From Isochrysis galbana (taxonomy: Eukaryota > Haptophyta > Isochrysidales > Isochrysidaceae): DNA of 64,000 nucleotides. This document shows positions 1 to 10,591 of the stretch, in pieces. Made by a program: the position numbers and the translations under genes. The stretch covers positions 4,642,731-4,706,730 of the forward strand of contig CM030935.1 in assembly GCA_018136815.1 (NCBI GenBank), given 5' to 3'. The notes under the pieces are model-generated. The model searched no databases and had not been told where the DNA came from. It saw nothing but the letters and a program-made list of their open reading frames with translations. Each line of letters begins with the position of its first letter. The first letter of the stretch is position 1.

Positions 1-797
1 CTAGCTAATCCGCTCTCTGGATTCGAGCTCAACCAGTTTGTGCAGCTCGAGCTCAAGAACCCTGTCGGATGCACAGTCAAGGTGGGGTCGCGGGGGCTCT
101 GCCGCAAGGCGCGCATGCGCCCGCCGTGTTGGCAACAGTCTTGCGCCTTCGCTGGTGGCGCGACAACCCCTCGCCCTGTATCATCCGAACCGACAGGTGA
201 CGGGGTTGACCGTTGAGCTTCACTACGATGGTTTCGAAATCGGTGGGGTCGATCTCCCGCGCCTGACCGAGGAGCAGTCCATCATCATCCCGCCGCACGC
301 CCACATCCGCACAAGCGTCTGGTTGCCGGTGAGCCTCCGCACGCGCCTCGACGGCAAGCTCACATGCGCGAATGAGAGGAGAGGTGGTCCCTGCCGATGT
401 CGGCGGAGCGCAGTGCCTCCCTTCATCGGCCACCGCCCTTCCCGATTCAGGTGACCGTGGATGTGTCCCCACCAAACATCATTCCGGTGACCAAGCTCTT
501 GCACGAGATGGCGCGTGAGGAGGCATATTCCAAGGGGCTTGGACCCGAGGCGCCGCCCGCCCGAGTCCACGTCAACGCAACGATCAAGGTGCCCTCGCTG
601 ACGCGTGCGCGCGCGACCTGATGCCGCTGGATCGCCGCTCCGACACGAGCGAGTGCCCCTCACGGACTATCTCGCGGTCCTTGCATCTTCGACTTCTGAC
701 CTGCCTGACCCCTGCCGACCTGCGTGCGCAGGTCATGGTCGGGGGTGTCACTCCCATCATCCAGTACTCGCAGGCAAACATGCCGGCCATCATCTAG
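1..797 (+). CDS. LEA2-like (WHy-type) protein, 3' part, four exons
   Basis: Four exons read through in phase 0: 1-81 (5' end outside the window), 197-328, 451-588 and 732-797 with stop TAG. The introns (115, 122 and 143 bp) all start GT and end CAG. Joined, they give 138 residues. The segment LELKNPVGCTVKVTGL followed by VELHYDGFEIGGVDLP has the layout of LEA_2/WHy domains: an NP motif in a beta strand, then a YDG-x-x-IG hairpin. The C-terminal exon reads VMVGGVTPIIQYSQANMPAII. LEA_2 proteins are beta-sandwich stress or membrane-associated proteins; the role here is inferred from fold-like resemblance only. No signal or membrane segment can be assessed because the N-terminus is missing. Confidence is high for the exon structure and moderate for the family. 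Confidence 0.62.
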
Positions 798-1629
798 TCA
801 GATACCCGATGTCGCGAGCGGTCTTTTGGGGCCGCCTCGCTCGCCTCCCTACCGCCGCTTCATGCTGCCGATAGACGTCTAGTCGCCCCTCCCCCCTCAT
901 GACGAGCGCATGTCAATATTGGCTCCGTGCCCCCTCAACGTCGCCCATGGACCAAAGGCGCGCACTGGGTGTCGAAAATCGCGCAAAGACGCGCGCAACG
1001 ATTTCACACGGGTATGCGTGTATGCTGCGGCACCCATGTTGCACTCGCGCCTACTTAATGAGTGTGCCGTCATGCGGCACGGCACACCGTCACCTCCCTG
1101 CCCAGCGCCTTGCTCTTGTCTGCCACGTTTCCCGCACGGTTGGGATATCGGTAGTCGGTGGCAGCGACGCACAGGTCCTTTGCTCCTTTGCCCGTTTCGC
1201 CTCAGCTAGAGCGTTGGCCGCATCTCCCGGCGTCGGGTGTGCGTCTTCTTGCTTGAGAGTGTTGGCGCGTTTGTGCAGGGGGTGGTAGCAAGCGTATTGT
1301 GTGGGCGGGTTGGTGGAGTTAGTGAGTTGGAGCCCATTCGTCAATGTCGGTCGTGTTGAAGGTTTATGGTTTATTTAGTATTAGTGTGTATCAGCTATCA
1401 GCATAAACCCCCCTCAATATTATAATATTATTCTCGCACGTGCACGTGGCTTTGGGGCATCTTTACTTCAAGTATTACTTGCACTCTTGAACGAATAATT
1501 GTACATTATACGCCCGTTCTTGTCTCTCCCTAGCGTCTAGCCTAGGCTTAGTATTGGGAGTGGGGAGAGGGATATTTTTGGATGCGTGCTATCAGTACTT
1601 TACGCTATACTTATACTTAGAACCTATTG

Positions 1630-1670
1630 TTATAACAGATAGGGGGCAATGGGGGCGCTCTGCGCCCCCC
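1630..1670. repeat. G/C hairpin, first of a related pair
   Basis: The arm GGGGGCGC (1651-1658) pairs perfectly with GCGCCCCC (1662-1669) across a 3-nt loop. It is preceded by GATAGGGGGCAAT. A related block at 1871-1898 starts GATAGGGTCAT and carries a GGGGGC/GCCCCC stem. Function unknown. Confidence 0.5.
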
Positions 1671-1870
1671 TTCACCGGGCACTAACTTCCCTCTGGGGGG
1701 GCCTGTCAGACACTCTCATGCCTTGCCTCTTGGCATCTGGCATGGGCTGAGCTCTCAACACACTGACCCCGACCCCCTGTGGGCGCGGGTCAGGACTCGC
1801 ACTCCAACTATAAAGTTAGTGAGGCTGGTGGGGTAAAGTGAGTGTTACGCCGTCGACTATCAGTAAAACT

Positions 1871-1898
1871 GATAGGGTCATGGGGGCCCCGTGCCCCC
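1871..1898. repeat. G/C hairpin, second of a related pair
   Basis: The arms GGGGGC (1882-1887) and GCCCCC (1893-1898) pair across CCCGT. The preceding GATAGGGTCAT matches the GATAGGGGGCAAT in front of the hairpin at 1651-1669, so the two blocks look like diverged copies of one small repeat. Confidence 0.45.
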
Positions 1899-3787
1899 CT
1901 CCCTCCATCGCAGACACCCCCTGGGTAGGCCTGCACACTCAACCTCAGCCCCTGCCTCGCCGAGCGCGCGGGGCTTAGCTGACATCACTCTGGCCCAGAC
2001 CCTCGCCGAGCGCGCGCCGCGCGCCGCACGCACTCGCCTGCACTGGCCCTCGCTCGTACTGACCCCCACTCCACCACTGAGCCTCAGACCACCTGAGCCG
2101 ACAGGAAGGCACACAGGGCCAGCGAGGCCAGCGAGGGAGAGGCAGGAGAGGCCAGGGGCCTAGCCCCAGCCTCCACTGCCCCCTGAGCTGGCCTCTAGCT
2201 GGCCCTCTGGGGGGACCCAAGGGGTCCCTCAGAGGGGGGCCATGGCGCGCGCAGGCATCGCACGCCCGTAGGAGAACGAAGAGAACGACGAAAAAAGCAC
2301 GACAAAAAAACGACACGATCTGACACACAAAAAGGTAATACTCACGCTTGTTTACGGTATGTTTTCAGGCCGACACCTCGAGCGACATGCGAATGCCGCG
2401 AAAGCGCGGCGACACTTGAAAAAGACGCGAGAAGAGGGGGCCGAGACCTCCCAGGGGCACGAAGTGTCATAAGCAACAGGCGTTTACGTTTGTTTTGCCA
2501 CAGGCACACCACACCAGCAGGTCTGCCCCAGCCCACCCCCTGCACTTGGCCCGTTGTAGTGCACGCGGCCCCACCCCCCGATACCAAAGACAAAGGAATG
2601 AAGGGGGTAGTGTAAGGGAGTGAGTAAACTGGGGTATAGGCGATGTCGTTAGTGAGTACCGTGAGTACGTGGACCCGTATAGCTAGCATGAGTAGCCCGA
2701 ATCTTCAGATGTTTTAAAGTGAGTGTTACGAACGAGGTACGAGAGAAAGGACGGGGACGGGAACGAGAACGAGAGACGAGAACCCGAGACGACAGAACCC
2801 GTCGACCAAAAACCCCGACCCTTCGGCCAAAGAACTACACAAACACAACAAACAACAAACGTCACGCTCCCACAAGACTGACCCAACTTCCAACTTCCCC
2901 TCACATTCACGTATCTTTTCCCACTTGAATGGGGAAGCACAGGGAATGGAAAAACAAGGAAGAGAGCGCCGAAAGGAGAGCGACGATGCGACGGGGGAAG
3001 CCGATGCAATCAACGGTTACAGGGAAGGGCTAGTTAGTAGAAGTAAGGAGGGAATCTACAGCACTTCCCGTCCGTGAGCTGATGAAAACAAGGGGCGAGA
3101 GTGTAGGTTAATTAACCGCTGGGGGAAACCCACAGCGGCGAACACCTACGACGAGAACGAGGACGAGCGCGGGGGAGCGAGGGCAAGGAGGGACCAGGGC
3201 TAGAACAAGGCCAAGGCGCCAAGGCCCCAAGCGCAGGCATGCAAGATGCAAGAACGAGGCGAGGCAGCCACAAAGGGCAGCAAAGGGGCGCGAGAACAAA
3301 CAAGGTCAGATCGGCCACAACGGGGCGCACGCAGGCAAGGAGCAACAGGCGAGTTACGAGTAAAGGATCAACGAGTAACGAGTAAAACCGGAACGCAACC
3401 GAGCGCGAAAAGGCACAAGGTGAGAGAGTCGATCGCGATCGCGAATGCGACAGAGTGGGGGTGTAGCAAAGTGTGCTACGGTGCTACGTGCTACGTGTAG
3501 GTAGTGGTTCCATGCGCCGCGAGTGCAGTAAGAATATTATGAAGTTTTTTTGTCTAGGCCACGCCAGGCTCCAGTTACCCTATAAAGCGCACACACGGAA
3601 ACACGGAAACGTGAACAAGGGGCGATAAGCAGCGGATGGCGGCGTTCGGCGTTCACATTCACACCGCTAGTACATAGTAGTATTTTGTTTTTGTTTTTGT
3701 TTTCCTCCGCGCCTCGCCGCCCATCGCCTTTACCCCGCCTCCTCTGCCCGCCCTCCCCCTCCCTCCACCTTTCCCCTCTCCTCCTCA

Positions 3788-4946
3788 ATGCGGCTCTCCC
3801 CTCTGCGGTTGACAGCGTCACGGTGGGCGCGCGGGCTGTGCAGCACGCGCTTTCCTCAGCCGCCCGCACCACGCACCAATCTCGCGGGCGCGCGCGATCT
3901 CACACCCGCAGACCTGCTGAAGAGCCGTGCCTTCCTCGGGTATGAGGCACGCCTCTCACACCCCACCAGCTACCGCTACCTGCTGGGCAACGTGAGCGGT
4001 CATGCGATCATTGACCCGGAGGAGACGATGCTCGCGCTCCGCAAGGTCCGCGCTCGGCGCAACCACACGCATCCCCACAAGACGGATGAGACTGACGTTG
4101 CATTACGCTTGCTGCTTGGCCGCAGGTGATGGCCTTCCTCAAGAAGGTGTCCTTCTCGGGCGGCAAGGTGCTATTCGTGTCGACGCAGCCCAAGCTGGCG
4201 AGGCTTACGCGTGTGATGGGCGAGCAGTCGGGCCATTTCTACCTCGCCCGCAAGTGGGCGCCTGGGCTGCTCTCCAACTGGGAGAAGAAGAGGCTACAGG
4301 TCATGAGGCTGCCTTACGCAGCAAGCTTGTGCCAGCCCCTGCTCCACGTAGCTGTGCTCTCCTGATGCGCTCGCCGAAAATTCCTTTGCCCCGTGCCACC
4401 TTTCTGTGGTAGGTGCGCAAGGCCGTAGACCTGTCCCCCATCGCTCAGCGCTCGGGTCGCATCCGCCAGTCGGATGTGCAGCGCTCGCTCGACTTCAAGG
4501 GCATTGAGGCCATGATGCAGCCGCCCGACTGCATTGTCCTCCTCGACTCTACCAACCTTCATGGCGAGGCGGCGGCACAAAACATTCCTGTCGTTGGTGT
4601 GGTCGATACGGATTCGGTGCGCATCCTTCACCCGTGCAGCTCTCCTCTCTTATTCAATGCATGATTGCCTCGGCTCACCGAGGGGTCTCAGATGGCGCCA
4701 ACCACGGTCGCCCAGGCTTGACCTGACTCCTCTCCTTGGTTTCAGATGGGGCGCGATATCGACTACCCTATTCCCGCCAACGCCAACTCGATACGCTTCT
4801 ATCATACGCTCGCCCACTTGCTCATACGCACCCTGCGCGAAGGGGGCGATCTGCGGAGCGAGCTGGAGACATATCGGGCCGAGGGTGGCGATGAGACGGG
4901 ACAAAGTGTTGGGCAAAGGCGCAGAACGGGGGGTCGAGGCAGGTGA
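3788..4946 (+). CDS. MRPS2: Mitochondrial small-subunit ribosomal protein uS2m
   Basis: Four phase-0 exons, 3788-4045, 4126-4299, 4413-4616 and 4746-4946, encode 277 residues; introns are 80, 113 and 129 bp with GT-AG ends. The start at 3788 gives an Arg-rich N-terminus without acidic residues (MRLSPLRLTASRWARG), a typical mitochondrial presequence. The mature part follows bacterial S2 in order: DLLKSRAFLGYEARLSHP, YLLGNVSGHAIIDPEETM, GGKVLFVSTQPK, FYLARKWAPGLLSNWE, PPDCIVLLDST, IPVVGVVDTDS and IDYPIPANANSIRFYHTLA. These match the conserved S2 segments for helix packing and 16S contact. The product should be a structural protein of the mitoribosomal small subunit. The C-terminus is a short basic tail ending GQRRRTGGRGR. 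Length fits the family. A plastid-targeted S2 is less likely because plastid S2 is usually organelle-encoded. Confidence 0.9.
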
Positions 4947-6445
4947 AGGTAGCCCTACAATTACTACCTCCGTTCCAAAACTGAATTTTTTCAGTTTTCT
5001 TTTCACAGCTCCCCAAAACTTGAAATAAACAAACCGCAACTTCAATGGGTGGGGTTGCCGGTACATGGCCTGGCTTAGCATGGGGTGAGGAGGGGGGGGG
5101 GGGGGCTCAGCACTCGAAATACTATTGAAGGCTGGGGTTCCCGTCACAGGGGGGGTGAGTCCCAGTGGGAACGCTACATACTGAGAGCGCCTGAGCGTTA
5201 GAAAGTGGGAATAGCATCAAAATGGTCATCTCTACCTCCTTTTTCGAAGTGGCCGCAAAGACGCTTTTCGAAGTGCACAAAAATAATGCAACCTCCCCCC
5301 CCCTTGACACTCCCTCTCTGCGCGACAGGGGGCGCCCCCGCCGCTGCCCGAACCTGCCCCCTCGGTGGGTGGCAATGGCAGACGCCGCTGGCGGCTCGTC
5401 GACTGTGGAGGCAGCCTGGATGGGGTTCTGCGCGTGAGGCAAGCGCCGGTGACTCATGCACTCATGCCCTCCTCACGTTGGGGCTGGAAGTGGGTTGTGG
5501 GGTGGGGCCGGCGGCCATGCTGCGTAGGCAGGTGAAGCAGAAATCGGCCGAGTGCGGTGGCATGAAACGCCGGTGAGACCGCCGACCGGTGTACCCGGAC
5601 CATCTAGTCCGAAGACTAGGCCGCAGGCCCAAGGCACAAGGGACAAGGGCGTGGGCTGACCGCACCGGCCCGTGCTCTCGCTGGAGCGCGGCGATGGTTG
5701 GCCTGTCAGGCGGGTCGGTCGCCATCGCTCTGCCTCGGATTCGAGCGGGGAGAGAGGAGGGGAAATCTTTCTCCGGTCCCACGATAAAAGAATTTGGGCC
5801 TTCGGATCAACAAGAGATTTTTTTAGCACCCGCAGGCCTCGCCCCCACCGCGCTCTATTCGTATGGGTATGTGGAACGCTTGTAAGCGCTTGTGCTTGTT
5901 GTTGGAAGTCTGGCCCAAAAGGCGAGGCCATGAATAAAAGGAGCCCATGGGAAGCGGCATGCAGCTTTCTCGCAATCATTCGTCAGTCATCTTGCTTCTT
6001 CACACGCACAATGACATTATCTTACTCAACACCGCAGTCAAGGAAACTACAAGTGTTGGGCGGCACAACACACATCGGGCCATCTTGCGATGCGAGGAAG
6101 CAGAGCCCGTAGGATTGCACAAGAAGGAAAAGCTGGAAGGGCTCATCCGGTTTGCAGGCGTTACGTGTCCTCGTTCCCCACAAATGGGGAAGATGGCCGT
6201 CGGTACCTGCGTCCGCACTCGCAAGGGATGCTCTGGATTGCGTGAAGCCGACTTGCCCGGCAACCTGTCGTTTCACCGCGCACTCCACGCGTTCAAGTCG
6301 TCGCCTGGAGCCAGCCCCATCAATGTTGAAAAGCAGTCGCCACCATGCGCAATCCCACATGCCTCACCGTCCTGGACCCCATCCTCTCACACTGACAGCA
6401 AACGTGCTGTGAATGAAGCCCTCCGGTGCACTACAGCGCTCAAGC
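4947..6445. other. Region without a supported gene
   Basis: No open frame here shows family resemblance or a convincing exon chain. A poly-G run lies at about 5091-5106 and a C-rich run at 5291-5303. The downstream half (5900-6440) lies 3' of the minus-strand gene ending at 6446; possible minus-strand frames at 6022-6360 have atypical composition and I do not call them. Confidence 0.45.
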
Positions 6446-6975
6446 CTATTCTTCGGACGGCTTGTAGCAGTTCTTGTCCCAGTCCCAGTTGGGGGCCTCC
6501 TTGTGAATCTCGTCTGCGGAGGAAGGTGGAGCGCGACGTCATTCATGAGTAGCGCACCGACCCGCATCTTGGAACCGCGGGTGGCATCCGGGAAGATGGT
6601 TCCATGCGTGAGCACACGCGGAGTTCACTCAACATGCTGAATGCGCCAGCAACGAGCGCTCGCCGCAGAGCTGCACGCCTTACCCTGGATGGCCGAAAGG
6701 TCCGTCATCTTGAACTTGGGCTCACCGGCCTCATCCTTGCCGTCGGCCTCAATGAGCGTGAATCCACGTGCGCCGACGGGCATCATGGGCTGCAAGGGGA
6801 AATGCAAGGCGATGAAGTCATGGGTAGGTCCCATTCAGCAGCAATGGAATGGGCAGCAATGGAATGGGCGTGGGGATCTCAAGATGCCGCTCGTGCTGCG
6901 CGCGGCTCGCCTCGAGGCCCTTGATCATGTCCTTGAGCGGCATGTCCTTCTCCAGCTTGAAATCCTTAGAAGCCA
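6446..6975 (-). CDS. Small unidentified protein, three exons
   Basis: The gene reads leftwards. Exon 1 starts at ATG 6975 (MASKDFKLEKDMPLKDMIKG) and continues into a segment ending near IPTPIPLLPIPLL. Exon 2 is 6789-6684, after acceptor CTTGCAG, and reads PMMPVGARGFTLIEADGK through KMTDLSAIQ. Exon 3 is 6513-6446, after acceptor CCGCAG, and ends NWDWDKNCYKPSEE with stop TAG. The exon 2/3 intron (170 bp) has donor GTAAGG and joins in phase 1 to give a GAC codon. No GT exists on this strand between 6975 and 6821, so the first intron may use a GC donor; the exact end of exon 1 is unresolved. The protein of roughly 85-100 residues is hydrophilic and acidic near its end. I do not recognise the family. 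Confidence 0.55.
6839..6868. repeat. 15-bp perfect tandem duplication
   Basis: CAGCAATGGAATGGG occurs twice head to tail (6839-6853, 6854-6868). In the minus-strand gene this gives a repeated PIPLL segment at the end of exon 1, or lies in the following intron if a GC donor is used upstream. Confidence 0.85.
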
Positions 6976-7059
6976 TTGTTCAGTTTCCTGCTCGTGAGGA
7001 GAAGAGCCGGAGAAGAGCGGGGGGCAGGTGGGGGGATCAGCAAGTACGACACAGCTTCT

Positions 7060-8069
7060 CTGTCTCTGTCTCTGTCTCTCTCTTTCCCGACCTCCACGGC
7101 ACGCCGCACGACCTCGCCCGCACCCACACCCGCGCCCGTGCCAGTGTGCTCGCCCAGCCAGCCGCCCTCAGCTGAGAAGAAGAGATGCGAAGGGAGGGAG
7201 GGAGGGAGGGAAGGAAGGGGGGGTGGATGGGTCGGTGGGTAGGGGGTGGGGTGAGGGAGGAAGAGAGGGGTAGGGGGGGCGGTGTGTGTGTGTGGGGGGG
7301 GGGGGGGGGGGGGGGAGAGAGAGAGAGGGGGGGGGGGGGGGGGGGACTCTCCCTTCCCCTCGGCTCGGCCAGCTCCTCTGCTCCCTTCCATCGCAGCTCC
7401 GCTCCTTCGCCCTCCTCCCCAGCTCCTCCGCTTCCTCCCCTCCCCTCCTCCCTCTCCCTCCCTTCTTTCCCCATCCCTTGGCTTCCCCCCTCCCCCCCTC
7501 CTACCCCTCCCCCCTCGCCAGCAGCAGCACCTCACTCTCTCCTCTCCCGCCACAAGCTTGCCAAGGCAGAGCAGCAGGAAGGAGACCAGTCGAGTAGAGT
7601 AATAAATCGCCCGCAGTAACAAATGACTTCGCCGCCTCTCCCTCCTCCTCCTCCTCTTCTCTCTTTCTCTTCCCCCCCCCCCCACAGTTTCGTGGTGTCG
7701 GCTATGTGAGAAGAGAGGGGGGAAAGAGAAGAGAGGGGAGAGAGATAAAAGAGGGGAGAGCGGAGGACGAAGATCGGAGAGCACAGCAGGAGGGGCGGGC
7801 GTTTTAGGGGAAGAAAGGAGAAGAAAGTGTGGAGAGCGGAGAGAGGGTGCAGTGGGGACATGAGAGAAAGAGGGAAGAAGAGAAGAAGGAAGAAGGGAGA
7901 AAGAGTAGGCGAGATAGAGAGGGGAGACGAGAGAGGACGAGGACAGCAGAGAGAGAGAGTGCGGAGATAGGAGAGAGAGCAGAGATCACGAGGATGAGAA
8001 GAAGAGCGAGAGTGGACCGATGGAGAGAGAAGAGATCGGAGGGGGGAGGAGAGAGGCTCAGAAGCTCAG

Positions 8070-8132
<63 letters not shown>

Positions 8133-8170
8133 CCTCTCTCTCTCTCTCTCTCTATCTCCCTCCCTCTTCC

Positions 8171-8216
<46 letters not shown>

Positions 8217-8500
8217 GGCAGAGCGACGACACCGTGGGGGTGGGGTGTGGGGGTGGTCTGAAAAGGGGGGGAGGGCGGGGGGAGGCGGGCGGGGGAGAAG
8301 GGGGGGGGGGGGGGGAGAACCCCAGGGAGGGAGGGGCGGGGGGGGGGGGAGAAGGGGGCGGGGGGGAAGGGGGCGGGGGGGCGGGGGCGGGGGGGGGAAG
8401 GGGTGGTGGGCCCGAATCTCGCGGCGCGGCTCGCGGGAAAGGGGGAAGGGGAGGGGGGGAGGGAGAAGGGCGGTCAAACACACCACTAAAATACCACAGG
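7060..8500. repeat. Low-complexity block: (CT)n, poly-G/GGGA and purine tracts
   Basis: Strand-asymmetric simple sequence: (TCTG/TC)n at 7058-7085, G-rich GGGAGGGAGG at 7192-7260, poly-G at 7291-7346, pyrimidine-rich 7350-7680, GA-rich 7700-8070, (CT)n at 8071-8214 broken by CCC and TAT, then poly-G/GGGA at 8226-8470. All six frames contain long frames here made of RE, SL, GG or PP strings; these are compositional artefacts and are not genes. The order (CT)n followed by poly-G recurs in each A unit at about 17.0-17.8, 26.0-26.9 and 45.7-46.5 kb. Confidence 0.85.
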
Positions 8501-8974
8501 GGAGGGGGGGAGACAACCCGAAAGGTGCAGCTCTGCTTGCTGCTTGAGAAGGAGAGATGGGGTTGGAAGAGCCGCCAGAGTGGCCAGTGGAGTCTCATTC
8601 ATTCATGGCGCCAAATGCGAGAACAACCGGTTGGTTTGGTTCTGGTTCGACGCCCCTGCAGTGAACGAAACTCGGCAGGGTTGGTTACAAGTTACAAGCA
8701 AGGGCTCACGATGATGGCCGCGGCAACGGCGAAAGGTGTCGTTCCGTCAATTATGGGACATCAGACATCAGTCGAATGGAGCTATCAAATGTCCATAGTT
8801 ATTTATACACCAATATTTATAACATCTACGGAGCGCGCTTTCAAGTGTGGGGCTCATTTTGGCACATTCCGTTGACGGATCGAGCATGACCACTGGCTCG
8901 ATATGCGATGATTCGGAAGGGAAACGATCGGCGGGAGGCGCGGCGAAGGTGGCCGGGAGTGATGGAATGACGGG
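8501..8974. other. No gene seen
   Basis: Ordinary mixed sequence between the simple-repeat block and the retroelement-like sequence. I see no open frame with protein-like composition and no clear regulatory motif. Confidence 0.4.
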
Positions 8975-9253
8975 CTAGACCACCTCCTCAGCAGAGAAAG
9001 GCGGGAGGACGGGCTTGGGCGAGGGCGAGCGCGACGACGGAGCGGACTTGGCTGGGCGGATCGGGATTGATAGGCTGAGGCTGAGGGCTTGGAGAGGTTT
9101 GGTATTGAGGTAGTGTTGAGAACGAGGGACGAGAACGGGAACGAGAACGAAAACGAGAGCGACGAACGAAGAACGACAGACGACAGACGGATAGAGTCCG
9201 ATGGACCGACGAGTTGACACCACACTCACGTCAACACTCAACACTCTCCACAC
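8975..9253 (-). pseudogene. Retroelement leader or gag-like relic
   Basis: The minus-strand frame contains a Ser/Pro-rich segment (SRSPSPKPVLPPFSAEE) that parallels SSPSPKPACPPSSADG in the Ser/Pro-rich frames at 34,652-35,116 and 54,971-55,807. Both are preceded on the minus strand by a GAACGAGAACGAG-type repeat. The parallel suggests a diverged copy of the same mobile sequence. No catalytic domain is present. A purely compositional resemblance cannot be excluded. Confidence 0.35.
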
Positions 9254-9277
9254 TTACGTATCCTTGTCACGGAACGC

Positions 9278-9431
9278 ATAGGCCCAGGCCAGAATATGTA
9301 GTTTGGCCAACCCAAATATCGTAGCTAGCATTTATATGTAGAAAATATGTAGAGATCTGTAGCAAGGCATCCAAATAGGTGCCCAAATATGCGGCAAATA
9401 TGTAGATATGTTGATTAAAAAATTTGCAAAC
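9278..9431. repeat. Dispersed AT-rich repeat, copy 1
   Basis: About 154 bp containing AGAATATGTAGTTTGGCCAA, GTAGAAAATATGTAGA and GCAAGGCATCCAAATAGGTG and ending TTTGCAAAC. It matches 33,977-34,131 and 54,668-54,822 with small substitutions and a few-base indel. No coding potential. It is a non-autonomous repeat or TE fragment located both inside and outside the tandem array. Confidence 0.85.
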
Positions 9432-9501
9432 ACAAAATACAAAATACCAATCAATAACCTAGGAGGAGAGGGTCTAGGGGCAGAGTGTGCAATCAATGCA
9501 T

Positions 9502-10207
9502 TGTCGAACACGCGATGACTACAGCCAGGCTCGTAGGCGGAGGGCCGTTCGATCGAGCCGGCAGCTGACGCGGCCGTGAAAGAGTCGTTGTTTGTTGCTG
9601 ACGGGAAGATGTCTGAAAGGTCATGGTAGGAGTAGCTGTCAGTGTCTGCCATCGAGCGCTTCGAGCGCAGAGGTAGACTGAGGTTCAGAGGATTGCAACG
9701 CGTGGCGTCGGAGAGTAGAGACGAGGCTAGCTAGCGAGCTAGTGGGAGAGAGAGAGAATGAGAGTGAGAGCTTCTTAGGTCCAAGGTAGACACGAGGGGC
9801 TACAACGCGGGGACTCAAAAAGTTCGTGATCCCCAGAGACACACAAACTAAACCAAACGGGGCGAAAACTAACCACACTTGGACGGACGGCCAAGCGTCG
9901 GCACCAAGGCAACTTAGCAGCGCACGGACATGCGACAGAGGGGGGCGGCACAACGAGGGCAGATCTCGCTGGGGGAGCTGCGACCGAGGTATAACAGAAG
10001 ACAGACGACAATCGTGGAACGTTTGATGACATCAAGAGAAAGTAGGAGAAGAGGCGATATACCCATCAACGAGACCTTGAGACTAAAAATAGCTCACAGG
10101 CTAGAAGTAAAAGTCTGTCCTCGTATGGAATACGACACTCCCCGACTAAATTCGAGTCGTCTCGACGAGTTGCATGGAAGGAGAACAGAGTAGCCGAAAT
10201 AGAAGAA
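9502..10207 (-). mobile_element. LTR-like repeat with short conserved ORF, diverged copy
   Basis: Aligns along its length with 18,334-19,061, 27,397-28,128 and 47,032-47,763 with many substitutions. Read leftwards it holds the inverted repeat TCGTAT-TCC-ATACGA, a long non-coding stretch, and then a short frame starting at 9652: MADT, then YHDLSDIFP, then SAAGSIERPSA. The array copies encode the same peptide pattern (YYDLSDIFPQAAINDPFT, SAAGSI), so the start of a real protein, perhaps a Gag N-terminus, is likely. The interpretation as LTR plus leader plus gag start is inference; neither a second LTR nor a primer-binding site was identified. Confidence 0.5.
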
Positions 10208-10252
10208 CCCCACCACACTGCACAGGATCAAGACTCTGAAGACGACAACAAC

Positions 10253-10591
10253 ATGGCAGACTCAGACTCCGCCTTCGAACTCTCATTCCACCAAGCCGGA
10301 GACATCATAATCCAGGACACGACGGTGTACGCCGCCATCGTCGAACTTCTTCTAGAACTCGAGGGAGTCGACCCCGAGCCAGACTTCTGGGCCCGCTCGG
10401 CGAGGGGCCCGTGGCACATAGCGGTCAACGAAGATTGCGCGCAACAATTCAAGGCCAAATACGGCGACCACACCATCATTCGCGCCCTAGGCCAAGACAT
10501 CCCCGTACGCATCAATGTGGACTCCATTGAAGAGAAACTCAACAAGAAAGGCACCTCCTCGCGCAAGGCCCTCTACGAGGCGCTCCCATAA
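10253..10591 (+). pseudogene. LINE ORF1 fragment, second family, plus strand
   Basis: A 112-codon frame starting MADSDSAFELSFHQAGD. Its middle (ELEGVDPEPDFWARSARGPW, NEDCAQQFKAKYGD) parallels LEGVDLEPDFLSKSASGPWE and ADCANQFREMYKD in the LINE ORF1 of the A units, so it is a diverged homologue on the opposite strand. It stops abruptly where minus-strand LINE sequence begins. It is probably the 5' end of a LINE truncated by a rearrangement. The start codon follows the LTR-like repeat by about 45 bp. Confidence 0.6.

Larger units (their letters stand above)
798..3787. other. Intergenic region without a recognisable gene
   Basis: I see no supported gene here. Positions 1380-1640 are AT-rich. Two related G/C hairpins lie at 1630-1670 and 1870-1900. 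Positions 2700-3450 are rich in GAACGAG-type purine repeats resembling the leaders of retroelements seen elsewhere in the window. Positions 3460-3500 carry a short GTGCTACG/CTACGTG repetition. The last 100 bp before 3788 are pyrimidine-rich and would be the 5' flank of the uS2m gene. Confidence 0.5.

Noticed and set aside
3070-3105. Hammerhead-like CTGATGA core
   Set aside because: No matching GAAA segment and no flanking helices could be paired.
6966-8875. Long frames rich in Pro, Gly, Ser-Leu or Arg-Glu on both strands
   Set aside because: They are translations of simple CT, GA and poly-G repeats, open in several frames at once, with no protein-like segments.
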